Source of the DNA: Desulfarculaceae bacterium
Lineage (GTDB): Bacteria > Desulfobacterota > Desulfarculia > Desulfarculales > Desulfarculaceae
Reading direction: 5' to 3'
DNA length: 43,129 nucleotides
NCBI GenBank assembly: GCA_021737145.1
Contig: JAIPEN010000008.1
Coordinates: 187,585-230,713, forward strand
A program made the translations under genes and the position numbers. This document shows positions 35,995-43,129 of this stretch, piece after piece (position 1 is the stretch's first letter; each line of letters opens with the position of its first letter). The notes beneath the pieces were generated by a model. That model worked only from the letters and a program-made list of their open reading frames with translations. It was not told the DNA's origin and made no database searches.

Positions 35995-36900
35995 ATGGCC
36001 GCCTTGGCCGGTCCGCGCGGCGAAAGGCTCCTGGCCTGGGGTCTGCTGCTGCCCTGCCTGGCCGTGGTCTGCGCCTTCGCCTTCTGGCCCATCGTCTACT
36101 CCGTGGTGCTCAGCCTGCACCGCATCGTGCTCAGCCTGCCCGGCCTGGGCGCGCCCTTCGTGGGCCTGGAAAACTACGCCCGCCTGCTGTCCGAGCCGGG
36201 GGCGCGGCACTCGGCCGGCATCACCCTGGCCTTCGTGGGGGCCTCCACCCTGCTGGAGGTGAGCCTGGGCACCCTCATGGCCCTGGCCCTGGACAAGAGC
36301 TTCCGGGGGCGCGGCCTGGTGCGGGCGGCGGTGCTGGTGCCCTGGGCCATCCCCACGGTGGTGGCTTCCCAGATGTGGCGCTTCATCCTCAACGACCGCT
36401 ACGGCCTCATGAACTGGCTCGTCTTCGGCGGGGACGTGGGCTCCTACCAGGCCTGGCTGGCCTCGCCGGGTTGGGCCCTGGGGGCGGTGATCCTGGCCGA
36501 CGTGTGGAAGACCAGCGCCTTTGCCGCCCTGATCGTGCTGGCCGGCTTGCAGACCATCCCCCGCGATCTCTACGAGGCCGCCGCCCTGGATGGGGCCGGG
36601 CCCTGGCAGCGCTTCAGGCACCTAACCCTGCCCTTGGTGCTGCCCGCCCTGGCCGTGGCCCTGGTGTTCCGCACCATGGACGCCTTCCGGGTGTTCGACC
36701 TGGTGTACGTCATGACCCAGGGCGGCCCGGCCAACGCCACCAACGTGCTCCAATTCTACGGCTACAAGAAGATGTTCGCCGAGGGCTTCATGGGCTACGG
36801 CTCGGCGGTGAGCGTGCTGGTGTTCGTCATGGTCCTGGCCGTGTCGCTCATCTACCTCAAGCTGGTGGGCCGCCGCCTGCTGCGGGGAGAAACGGCATGA
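35995..36900 (+). CDS. Sugar ABC transporter permease (MalF/UgpA-like)
   Basis: This 301-residue inner-membrane permease of the CUT1 sugar importer has six helices: about 15-35, 70-95, 105-125, 160-180, 215-235 and 265-290. The EAA loop contacting the ATPase reads YEAAALDGAGPWQRFRHL, then TLPLVLPALAVALV, between helices five and six. The ATG at 35995 begins 2 bp after the binding-protein stop (TAGGC ATG), so translation is likely coupled. The end overlaps the second permease gene by four bases (ATGA). Confidence 0.93.
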   Translation: MAALAGPRGERLLAWGLLLPCLAVVCAFAFWPIVYSVVLSLHRIVLSLPGLGAPFVGLENYARLLSEPGARHSAGITLAFVGASTLLEVSLGTLMALALDKSFRGRGLVRAAVLVPWAIPTVVASQMWRFILNDRYGLMNWLVFGGDVGSYQAWLASPGWALGAVILADVWKTSAFAALIVLAGLQTIPRDLYEAAALDGAGPWQRFRHLTLPLVLPALAVALVFRTMDAFRVFDLVYVMTQGGPANATNVLQFYGYKKMFAEGFMGYGSAVSVLVFVMVLAVSLIYLKLVGRRLLRGETA

Positions 36901-37715
36901 AGCGGCGCGCCTGGCCCTGGGCCCTGGCCGCCGGGGCGATCTGCGCCCTGTCCCTGGCGCCCTTCGCCTGGCTGGTGCTCACCAGCTTCAAGAGCGCGGG
37001 CCAGGTGACGGCCATACCCCCGGTGCTCTGGCCCGGCGGCGGCCTGGAGTTATACCGCTCGGCCCTGAGCCGCTTCGGCCTCATGCACTTCGTGCTCAAC
37101 AGCCTGCTGGTGGCCGGGGGCACCACGGTGATCAGCCTGACCCTGGGCACCGGCGCGGCCTATGCCCTGGCCCGCCTCGACCTGCCCGGGCGGCCCTGGC
37201 TCATGGGCGCGCTCCTGCTGGTGTCCATGTTCCCCCAGATATCCCTGGCCGGGCCCATCTGGCGCATGCTGCAATCGGCGGGCCTGCTCAACACCCACCT
37301 GGGCCTGATCATCCCCTACGTCACCCTGACCCTGCCCCTGGCGGTGTGGATCCTCACCTCCTATTTCTCCGAGCTGCCCCGCGAGCTGGAGGAGGCGGCG
37401 CTCTTGGACGGCTGCGGCCGCCTGGGGGCCCTGGTGCGGGTGGTGCTGCCCCTGGCCGGGCCGGGGATGTTCACCGCGGCCATCCTGGTGTTCATCTACG
37501 CCTGGAACGAGTTCTTTTTCGCCCTGCTCATCATGACCCGGCGCTCGGTGCAGACCCTGCCCGTGGGCATTGCCCTGTTCCAGGGCCAGTACACCATGCC
37601 CTGGGGCGAGATCGCCGCCGCCTCCACCGTGGCCACGGTGCCCCTGGTGCTGCTGGTGTTTTTGTTCCAGCGGCGCATCGTCAGCGGCCTGAGCGCCGGG
37701 GCGATCAAAGGATGA
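36897..37715 (+). CDS. Sugar ABC transporter permease (MalG/UgpE-like)
   Basis: The second CUT1 permease is a 272-residue protein with six helices. The N-terminal APFAWLVLTSFKSAGQV and the EAA loop EEAALLDGCGRLGALVRVVL, then PLAGPGMFTAAIL, are characteristic; FIYAWNEFFFALLIMT is the fifth helix region. The ATG overlaps the stop of the first permease. It forms the membrane heterodimer with that protein and the ATPase encoded 5 bp downstream. Confidence 0.93.
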   Translation: MKRRAWPWALAAGAICALSLAPFAWLVLTSFKSAGQVTAIPPVLWPGGGLELYRSALSRFGLMHFVLNSLLVAGGTTVISLTLGTGAAYALARLDLPGRPWLMGALLLVSMFPQISLAGPIWRMLQSAGLLNTHLGLIIPYVTLTLPLAVWILTSYFSELPRELEEAALLDGCGRLGALVRVVLPLAGPGMFTAAILVFIYAWNEFFFALLIMTRRSVQTLPVGIALFQGQYTMPWGEIAAASTVATVPLVLLVFLFQRRIVSGLSAGAIKG

Positions 37716-37719
37716 AGCC

Positions 37720-38763
37720 ATGAGCGGCCTGATCATCGACAACCTGAGCAAATCCTTCGGCCCGGAGCGGGTGCTGGAGGGGGTCGGCTTCGCGGTGGAG
37801 CAAGGCAGGCTGGCCGTATTGCTGGGCCCCTCGGGCTGCGGCAAGAGCACCATCCTGCGCCTGGTGGCCGGGCTGGAGGAGCCCGACGCGGGCAGCATCA
37901 CCCTGGAGGGCCGCGACCTGGCCGGGCTGGCCCCCAAGCAGCGCGACGTGGCCATGGTCTTTCAGAGCTACGCCCTGTATCCCCACCTGGACGTGGCCGG
38001 AAACCTGGCCTTTCCCCTGCGCATGCAGGGCGTGGCCAGGGCCGAGATCCAGGCCAAGGTCACCGAGGCGGCCCGCTTGCTGGGCATTGAGCGCTTTTTG
38101 GGCAAAAAGCCCGGCCAGCTCAGCGGGGGCCAGCGCCAGCGGGTGGCCATCGGCCGGGCCATCGTGCGCTCGCCCGCTTTGTTTTTGTTCGACGAGCCCC
38201 TGTCCAACCTGGACGCTCAGCTCCGGGGCGAGATGCGCCTGGAGCTGGCCCGCCTGCACCGCCGCCTGGGCACCACCATGCTCTACGTGACCCACGACCA
38301 GACCGAGGCCCTCACCCTGGGCGACGTGATCGTGCTGCTCGACCAGGGCCGGGTGCAGCAGATCGGACCGCCCGGCGAGATCTACCAACGCCCGGCCAAC
38401 CGCTTCGTGGCCGGGTTCCTGGGCTTCCCGCCCATGAACTTTTTCGCGGGGGAGATCGTGGGACGCGAGTTCGTGTGCCCCGCGCCCGCCTTCCGCCTGG
38501 AGCTGGCCGACCCGCCGCCTCCCGGCCCGGCCGTGCTGGGTCTCAGGCCCGAGGAGCTCAGCCCCGGCCCGGGCGCGCTGGGCGGCTCCTTGGAGCTCAT
38601 CGAGCGGGTGGGCGGCCAGAGCGTGTTGCACCTGTCCCAGGGCGAGGCCCGCTTCACGGCCACCGCTCCGGCCGGTTTCGCGGCTCCGGTGGGCGAGGCC
38701 CTGTCTCTGGACCCGGCTGCCGCCCGGCCCCATCTTTTCCGGAATGACGTTCGGATCAATTAG
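37720..38763 (+). CDS. Sugar ABC transporter ATP-binding protein (MalK/UgpC-like)
   Basis: This 347-residue ATPase energises the sugar importer. It shows Walker A GPSGCGKST (about residues 37-45), the Q-loop FQSYALYPHL, signature LSGGQRQRVAIGR, Walker B FLFDEPLSNLDA and the switch THDQTEAL. The C-terminal third is the TOBE/regulatory domain of MalK-type proteins, with GLRPEEL and the final LFRNDVRIN. The start ATG lies 5 bp after the permease stop; the ribosome site AAAGGATGA overlaps the end of that gene. It closes the four-gene ABC operon; the gene convergent to it is the MBL hydrolase. Confidence 0.95.
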   Translation: MSGLIIDNLSKSFGPERVLEGVGFAVEQGRLAVLLGPSGCGKSTILRLVAGLEEPDAGSITLEGRDLAGLAPKQRDVAMVFQSYALYPHLDVAGNLAFPLRMQGVARAEIQAKVTEAARLLGIERFLGKKPGQLSGGQRQRVAIGRAIVRSPALFLFDEPLSNLDAQLRGEMRLELARLHRRLGTTMLYVTHDQTEALTLGDVIVLLDQGRVQQIGPPGEIYQRPANRFVAGFLGFPPMNFFAGEIVGREFVCPAPAFRLELADPPPPGPAVLGLRPEELSPGPGALGGSLELIERVGGQSVLHLSQGEARFTATAPAGFAAPVGEALSLDPAAARPHLFRNDVRIN

Positions 38764-38843
38764 CCAACACAGTTCATAGAGGCTGTGCAAAAGCCGATCA
38801 ATTCCAAGGTTTCGGCCTAGGTTGAACCGGCATAGCCGGCCCG

Positions 38844-39755
38844 CTAACCCGAAGCGAACTCCCGGGCCAGCTGCGCCACCCTGGCCTGCAAGTTGAGCAT
38901 GTAGGCGTCCAGGGGCTGCTTGGGCTCGGGCCGGTGGTCGTATTCCCCGGCCTTGACCAGCTCCACCACCCGCTCCAAATCGCCGCCTTCCTGTTCCACC
39001 AGGCGCAGCACCCAGTCCTTGAACAGCTCGGCTGCGGCCAGGCTGTTGGCGATAAAGGCCCGCGCCGCCGGCCCGGTGTAGGTGGTGTGGTGGCCCAGGC
39101 AGAGCAGCTCCACCTCCAGCTCGGCCAGGCGGCGCATGCTGGCCACGTAATCCGCGTAGCTCACCAGCAGCTCGCTGACGATGTAGCCGCCCGGAGCCTC
39201 GATGCCCGTGGCCTCGGAGGCCATGAGGATCTTCTCCCGGGGAAGGTAGAAGCTCAGCGAGTCCCAGGTGTGCCCCGGCGTGGCCAACACCTCCACCCGG
39301 CGGCCACCGGCCAGCTCCAGCACGTCGCCGTTGTCCAAAACGCGCTCCAGGCTGAAGGGCTGGAAGGGCTCCTGGCTCAGCTCCACCCGCCCCAGCCGGC
39401 CCAGGAGCCGGGCGGTGGTGTGGTTGAGTTGGGAGATGAGCTTGATGGCGTTGGGCCGCTCGATGATGTTGGCCGCCTTGGGCGCGACGGCTATCTTCAG
39501 GCCGGGCCAGGTCTCCTGGAAGCAACCGGCCGCGCCGCAGTGGTCAAAGTGCACGTGGCTGATCAGCAGCCAGGCCGGGGCGCGCCCGTCCAACACCTGC
39601 TTGGCGTCGGCGATGTAGTTGGGGGCCAGGCAGGTGAAGCCCGCCTCGAACAGCACCGGCTCGGGTCCGTCCCACAGGAAAACCGGGGTGGAGCGGTGAC
39701 CCAGGAGGTAAAGGTTCTCGGCCACGCGGATGGGTCCGGGGGAAGTGGCGGTCAT
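38844..39755 (-). CDS. MBL-fold metallo-hydrolase
   Basis: This 303-residue metallo-beta-lactamase-fold hydrolase has the metal motif SHVHFDHCGAAG (HxHxDH), the later His in LATPGHTWDSL, the Asp/Glu region MASEATGIEAPGG, and the last ligand His in LCLGHHTTYTG. Members of this class (glyoxalase-II-like) hydrolyse thioesters, lactones or phosphodiesters; the substrate is unknown. The ATG (39753-39755) has AGAGGA upstream. It follows the TPR gene by 29 bp and ends the TonB2-like operon. No export signal is seen. Confidence 0.88.
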   Translation of the reverse strand: MTATSPGPIRVAENLYLLGHRSTPVFLWDGPEPVLFEAGFTCLAPNYIADAKQVLDGRAPAWLLISHVHFDHCGAAGCFQETWPGLKIAVAPKAANIIERPNAIKLISQLNHTTARLLGRLGRVELSQEPFQPFSLERVLDNGDVLELAGGRRVEVLATPGHTWDSLSFYLPREKILMASEATGIEAPGGYIVSELLVSYADYVASMRRLAELEVELLCLGHHTTYTGPAARAFIANSLAAAELFKDWVLRLVEQEGGDLERVVELVKAGEYDHRPEPKQPLDAYMLNLQARVAQLAREFASG

Positions 39756-39784
39756 GGCTGCGGTCCTCTGGCTGGTGGCGGGGC

Positions 39785-40984
39785 TCAGCCCTGCTTCATG
39801 TGCTCGATCATCTGGCGCACCGCCTTCAGGCCCCGGGCGGCCTCCTTGGCGGTGGTGCTCTTGGCCTTGGCCTGCTCCATGGCCTTGGCAAAGTCGCGGA
39901 CGGCCTGCTGCAGCTCCTCGCCCTGCCAGGCGGCGTAGCCGGCCATCAGCCAGTTGCGCCCGCCCCGGCTGTTGAGCTTGGCCGCGTCGGCAAAGGCCCG
40001 GCGGGCGGCCTGGTAATCCTTCTGCTCCATGGCCAGGCGCCCCACCCGGGCCCAGCGCTTGGCGCTGGCCTGGGCCTTGGCCGCCTTGGCGGCCCAGGCG
40101 CGGGCCTGGACCAGGTCGTGCCCCTGCCGGAAGAGCGAGGCCAGGCGATCCATCTCCTTGGGCGTCAGGGGCCGCGCGCCCAGGTACTTCAAATAATACC
40201 GCGCCGCCACCAGGGGCGCTCCGGCCGCGCGGTAGAGCTCGCCCAGGCGGCGCCAGCCCTCGGGCGCGGGCGGCTCCAGGCGATAGGCCACGGCCAGGCA
40301 TGCGGCCGCGGCGGGATAGTCCTGGCGCATGGTGGCCAGGCTGGCGGCCAGCTGCCACAGGGCGGCGTCGTCCGGCCAGCCGGCCAGCAGGCGCTTTACC
40401 ACCGCCTCGGCCTGGCGCGGCTGCTTCAAGTCCAGATGGGCGCGCACCAGGGCGCTGAGCCAGGCCTTTTTGGGCTTGGGCAGGGCGGCCAGCTTTTGCA
40501 GCAGGGGCACCGCCTCCTTGGGCTGGTCCGCGCTCAAATAAAAAACCGCCGCCTCGTAGAGCAGGCTGTGGTTGGGCGGCTTGCTCAGCTCATAGGCCCG
40601 CAGGGCCAGCTTGGCCGCGGCGGCTGGCTTGCCCTGCTCATAGCGCACCACGGCCAGGTTCCGAAGCGCGGCCTGGAAGCAGGGGTCGGCCTTTACCGCG
40701 GCCGCGAAGTGCTCGGCCGCCTGGTCGCGCTGTTTGGCCTGATAGGCCAGCACCCCGCGCATGAACGACAGCTGGGGATGGGGGTCGTCCCGGCTCTGGG
40801 CATACTGGGCCAGATGGGCGGCGGCCTCCTGGGGCTTGTTTTTCGCCACCAACTCCTGGGCCTGGTGCAGGGCGGCCTGCAGGGAGCGGACCATGCGCGG
40901 CTGGGACGGGCACTTGTCCGCCGCCCCGGCGGCCCCGGCCGCCAGGCACACCAACAGTCCGGCCATTAGCAGCGCGCGCCTCAC
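39785..40984 (-). CDS. TPR-repeat periplasmic protein of the TonB2-type system
   Basis: This 399-residue protein has a signal peptide (MRRALLMAGLLVCLAAGAAG, cleavage about AGA-AD) and then TPR-type helical repeats (for example RGVLAYQAKQRDQAAEHFAA, AALRNLAVVRYEQGKPAAAA, LGELYRAAGAPLVAARYYLK, GRLAMEQKDYQAARRAFADA). TPR proteins of this type occur downstream of tonB in TonB2-type clusters (Vibrio), where they aid TonB function. The start is GTG (40982-40984), which overlaps the tonB stop (GTGA). It probably acts in the periplasm as a scaffold. Confidence 0.85.
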   Translation of the reverse strand: MRRALLMAGLLVCLAAGAAGAADKCPSQPRMVRSLQAALHQAQELVAKNKPQEAAAHLAQYAQSRDDPHPQLSFMRGVLAYQAKQRDQAAEHFAAAVKADPCFQAALRNLAVVRYEQGKPAAAAKLALRAYELSKPPNHSLLYEAAVFYLSADQPKEAVPLLQKLAALPKPKKAWLSALVRAHLDLKQPRQAEAVVKRLLAGWPDDAALWQLAASLATMRQDYPAAAACLAVAYRLEPPAPEGWRRLGELYRAAGAPLVAARYYLKYLGARPLTPKEMDRLASLFRQGHDLVQARAWAAKAAKAQASAKRWARVGRLAMEQKDYQAARRAFADAAKLNSRGGRNWLMAGYAAWQGEELQQAVRDFAKAMEQAKAKSTTAKEAARGLKAVRQMIEHMKQG

Positions 40985-41640
40985 CGTCTCTCCAGCTTAA
41001 AGCGGATGGTGGTCTCCACCCAGGTTTCCACCGCCTCGCCATCCTTGACCCCCGGAGCGAAGCGCCAGCGGCTCACCGTTTTCAAAACCGTTTCCTCGAA
41101 AATGCCCGCCGGCTTGGCGTTGAGCACCTCCAAATTGCGCACCACGCCCTGCCGGTCCACCAGGAACCGCACCGTCACCGCGCCGCTGATGCCCCGCCGC
41201 CTGGCCAGATAGGGGTAGGGCGGGGGGGCCTGCCCCCGGGCCAAAGGCGCGCGGTCCACCTCGCCCAGGCCATAGCGGGCCGGGCCGGGCGCGGCGATGG
41301 CCGGCCCCAGGGCCAGGCGCGGGTTCAGCTCCAGATCCAGGCGGGGGGTCTCCAACTGGGGCTGGGGCGTGGCCAGGGGAGCGGCCTTCATGGGCTTGAG
41401 CTTGGTTATCTTGGGCGGAGGCGGCGGGGGCGGCGGCTCCTGCTCCACCTCGGGCGGGGGCGGCTTGGGCAGGGGCAAAAAGGCGCTAAGAGGCACCGCC
41501 TCCAGGGTGGGCCGGGGCGGCTGGCCCGAGAGCAGCCAGGAGGCGGCCCCGAAGATGACCAGGTTTATGAACACCGCCCCGGCCAGGGCCAGAAGCCACA
41601 CCGGGCGCGGCGGGCGCTGACTAAGGGCGGCGGTGTTCAC
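40981..41640 (-). CDS. tonB: TonB family energy-transducing protein
   Basis: This 219-residue protein has one N-terminal membrane helix (VWLLALAGAVFINLVIFGAA), a proline-rich linker (PKPPPPEVEQ, PPPPPPP) and a C-terminal TonB domain (YPYLARRRGISGAVTVRFLV, then RNLEVLNAKPAGIFEETVLK and VSRWRFAPGVKDGE). TonB uses the proton force from ExbB-ExbD to open outer-membrane receptors. The start is GTG (41638-41640), which overlaps the ExbD stop (GTGA), as is also seen for the TPR gene. It is shorter than classical TonB, in keeping with TonB2. Confidence 0.93.
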   Translation of the reverse strand: MNTAALSQRPPRPVWLLALAGAVFINLVIFGAASWLLSGQPPRPTLEAVPLSAFLPLPKPPPPEVEQEPPPPPPPPKITKLKPMKAAPLATPQPQLETPRLDLELNPRLALGPAIAAPGPARYGLGEVDRAPLARGQAPPPYPYLARRRGISGAVTVRFLVDRQGVVRNLEVLNAKPAGIFEETVLKTVSRWRFAPGVKDGEAVETWVETTIRFKLERR

Positions 41641-42062
41641 GGCCCGGGCCTCCGGGCGGCCACGGCCACCTCCTTGGCTCCGGCCAGGCGGGCCTGGTCC
41701 AACACGGCCACGGTGCGGCCGGTGGGGGTGGTCTTGTCTGCCGCGATGATCACCGCTCCGGCCGGGTCCTCGGCCAGAAAGCGCTCCACCAGGCCCCGCA
41801 CACTACGCAGGTCCACCTGGCGGCGCTCCACGAAGATGCGCCCGTCGCCGGTCACCCCCACGATGAGGGCGCCCTTTTCCTTGGCCGCGGCGGTGGCCGC
41901 GGTGGGGCGCTGCACCTCCACCCCGGCCTCGCGCACAAAGGTGGTGGTCACCAAAAAGAAGATCAGCAGGATGAAGACCATGTCGATGAGCGGAGCCATG
42001 TTGATCTCCGGCTCCGAGGCCCCGCTTTCCAGGCCGCCCAGACGGCTTCTCAGATGGACCAT
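41637..42062 (-). CDS. exbD: Biopolymer transport protein ExbD/TolR-like
   Basis: This 141-residue ExbD/TolR protein has one N-terminal helix (INMAPLIDMVFILLIFFLVT) with the proton-carrying Asp of the family, the periplasmic domain AATAAAKEKGALIVGVTGDG and a C-terminal VIIAADKTTPTGRTVAVLDQ. With ExbB it converts the proton gradient into force on TonB. The ATG (42060-42062) overlaps the end of the ExbB gene by 13 bases, so the two are translated together. Confidence 0.94.
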   Translation of the reverse strand: MVHLRSRLGGLESGASEPEINMAPLIDMVFILLIFFLVTTTFVREAGVEVQRPTAATAAAKEKGALIVGVTGDGRIFVERRQVDLRSVRGLVERFLAEDPAGAVIIAADKTTPTGRTVAVLDQARLAGAKEVAVAARRPGP

Positions 42063-42667
42063 GCCGCCTCCTCCCGCGATTTGAGCCAGTTGTGCACCGC
42101 CCCGGCGAAGCCCAGCAGACCCTGCTGCAGTTTACGCACCTGGCGCTTGAGCACCCAGCCCGCGAAGATGCCGGGTATGGCGATCAGCAGGCCGGTCTCG
42201 GTGGTCACCAGGGCCTCGCGGATGCCCCCGGCCAGGGCCTGGGCGTTGCCGGTGCCATACTCGCCGATCACCGCGAAGGTCTCGATCATGCCGCTCACCG
42301 TGCCCAGCAGGCCCAGCAGGGGGGCCACCGCGGCCAATACCAGGATGGCGTCCACGTGCCGCCACAGCCCGGGCTCCTGGCGGCGCACCGCCGCCTCCCA
42401 GAGGCGGGTGTCCACCCGGGGCTCCCGGCCGTTGTCGTTTATAAAGTGGGCCAGGGCCGCGCTCTTGGGCCCGGCCACCGGCGGGGCCTGGCCGGCCAGG
42501 AGGTCGTCCACCGCGTCGTCCAGCTCCAGTCCCTCGCGGCGCACCCGGGCCACCCACAGGAACTTGTAGAGCATCAGGGACCACAGCCACAGGGACAGGG
42601 CCAACAGGGGCCACATCACCGGCCCCCCGGCCAGGAAGAATTGCCACGCGGTGCCCAGCAGAGACAC
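42050..42667 (-). CDS. exbB: MotA/TolQ/ExbB proton channel protein
   Basis: This 205-residue ExbB/TolQ type protein has three membrane helices: 8-35 (FLAGGPVMWPLLALSLWLW), about 105-125 (AILVLAAVAPLLGLLGTVSG) and about 148-172 (ETGLLIAIPGIFAGWVL). The conserved TM2 GLLGTVSGMIETF and TM3 GIREALVTTETGLLIAIPGI mark the family. The start is GTG (42665-42667); it begins 1 bp after the stop of the TtpC-like gene. It is the shorter, classical member of the pair of ExbB-type proteins in this operon. Confidence 0.93.
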   Translation of the reverse strand: MSLLGTAWQFFLAGGPVMWPLLALSLWLWSLMLYKFLWVARVRREGLELDDAVDDLLAGQAPPVAGPKSAALAHFINDNGREPRVDTRLWEAAVRRQEPGLWRHVDAILVLAAVAPLLGLLGTVSGMIETFAVIGEYGTGNAQALAGGIREALVTTETGLLIAIPGIFAGWVLKRQVRKLQQGLLGFAGAVHNWLKSREEAAWSI

Positions 42668-42668
42668 T

Positions 42669-43129
42669 TTAGTTGCCCGCCTTGATCAGGGCCGCGGCCA
42701 GGGCCACCGCCTTCTCTTCCATGTCCCCGGCCAGGCGGCTCACCCGGCGGCCCAACAGGGCCGAGGCGACCAGGATGGGTATGGCCACGGCCAGGCCCAG
42801 CTGGGTGGTGATCAGGGCCTCGGAGATGCCCCCGGCCATCAGGCGCGGGTCGCCGGCTCCGAACACGGTTATCACCTGGAAGGTGTTGATCATGCCGGTC
42901 ACCGTGCCCAACAGGCCCAGCAGGGGGGCCACCGCGGCCAGCACCTTCAGGGTGGTGAGGAAGCGCTCCAGGCGGGGCAGCTCCCGCAGCATGGCCTCGC
43001 TGAGCCCGGCGTCGATCACCTCGGCGGCCTGGCCTCTGAGGGGCAGGCCGGCGGGCCGCACCTTGCTGGGGGGCCGGCCCGGGTGCTTCTTCCCCTCCTC
43101 CCGGGCGGCGGGGGAGGCGCCCCCCGCGG
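42669..43129 (-). CDS. Partial TtpC/ExbB-type proton channel component with N-terminal extension
   Basis: The C-terminal part of a second MotA/TolQ/ExbB-type protein: helix TTLKVLAAVAPLLGLLGTVT and GMINTFQVITVFGAGDPRLM, then GISEALITTQLGLAVAIPIL. The frame stays open to the window edge (153 codons), running back through KKHPGRPPSK and EEGKKH, so a start at 43061 is only internal. TonB2 systems have a TtpC protein with a large periplasmic or coiled-coil N-terminus ahead of ExbB2, which fits two tandem ExbB-type genes. The N-terminal domain lies outside the window, so this naming is an inference. Confidence 0.85.
   Translation of the reverse strand, partial: AGGASPAAREEGKKHPGRPPSKVRPAGLPLRGQAAEVIDAGLSEAMLRELPRLERFLTTLKVLAAVAPLLGLLGTVTGMINTFQVITVFGAGDPRLMAGGISEALITTQLGLAVAIPILVASALLGRRVSRLAGDMEEKAVALAAALIKAGN

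Noticed and set aside
38827..38839. Short hairpin CCGGC-ata-GCCGG between the ABC ATPase and MBL genes as terminator
   Set aside because: Five pairs only and no T-tract; too weak to call.

Overview
The window reads as chromosomal DNA from a high-GC, two-membrane (Gram-negative type) bacterium. The TonB/ExbB/ExbD module, the RND efflux pump with its adaptor and the lipoprotein signals all imply an outer membrane. The C_GCAxxG_C_C redox protein, the DUF2156 protein, the small CPRC zinc-ribbon protein, a TonB2-type cluster with a TPR protein and a sigma-54 type promoter together suggest a Desulfobacterota (former Deltaproteobacteria) genome, perhaps near Desulfarculales. This is inference from gene content, not a placement. 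Most genes are strongly GC-biased. Three stretches are clearly more AT-rich: positions 1-422, 15230-15664 and, mildly, 22881-23768.

Left arm, minus strand, 9522 down to 1: thirteen close-packed or overlapping genes. In transcription order they encode a DUF2156 protein, PyrE, a small membrane protein, an unknown 110-residue protein, a zinc-ribbon protein, a nucleotide-sugar epimerase, a WecA/TagO-like phosphotransferase fused to a FlaA1-like N-terminal region, PgeF/YfiH, PyrK, a transglutaminase-like protein, PyrD, a SnoaL-like protein and an AT-rich gene cut by the window edge. Pyrimidine synthesis thus shares a gene string with UDP-sugar-using envelope glycan enzymes. Serine hydroxymethyltransferase (glyA) is divergent from this block.

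Middle, 10926-23870: a possible sigma-54-driven small RNA with its own terminator lies downstream of glyA. After it come a C_GCAxxG_C_C protein behind a palindromic operator, an NlpC/P60 lipoprotein, a GlcD-type FAD oxidase, a repeat-rich interval holding a foreign-looking small gene, an SLC13-type transporter, a flavoprotein reductase, a hotdog thioesterase, NudC, an Nramp-like transporter with an altered metal site overlapped by a small P-loop protein, a secreted barrel protein, a small unknown protein and an alpha/beta hydrolase.

Right arm, 23871-43129: a biodegradative-type arginine/lysine decarboxylase, an M20 peptidase and an MFS transporter (minus strand); a PPC/DUF296 protein and an RND adaptor and pump (plus strand); a second repeat-rich interval; an SCP2-domain protein; a complete CUT1-type sugar ABC importer that may have a leaderless mRNA; and on the minus strand a TonB2-like operon (TtpC-like ExbB, ExbB, ExbD, TonB, TPR protein, MBL hydrolase) that runs off the right edge.

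The signals that ordinary gene calling would miss are: the sigma-54 small RNA; several families of hairpin repeats whose copies differ by pairing-preserving (compensatory) changes; a 120-bp element with inverted ends; the operator/promoter pair at 11949-11993; and the pairing of a non-canonical Nramp-like carrier with a P-loop protein. No CRISPR array, tRNA, rRNA, phage or transposase gene was seen.
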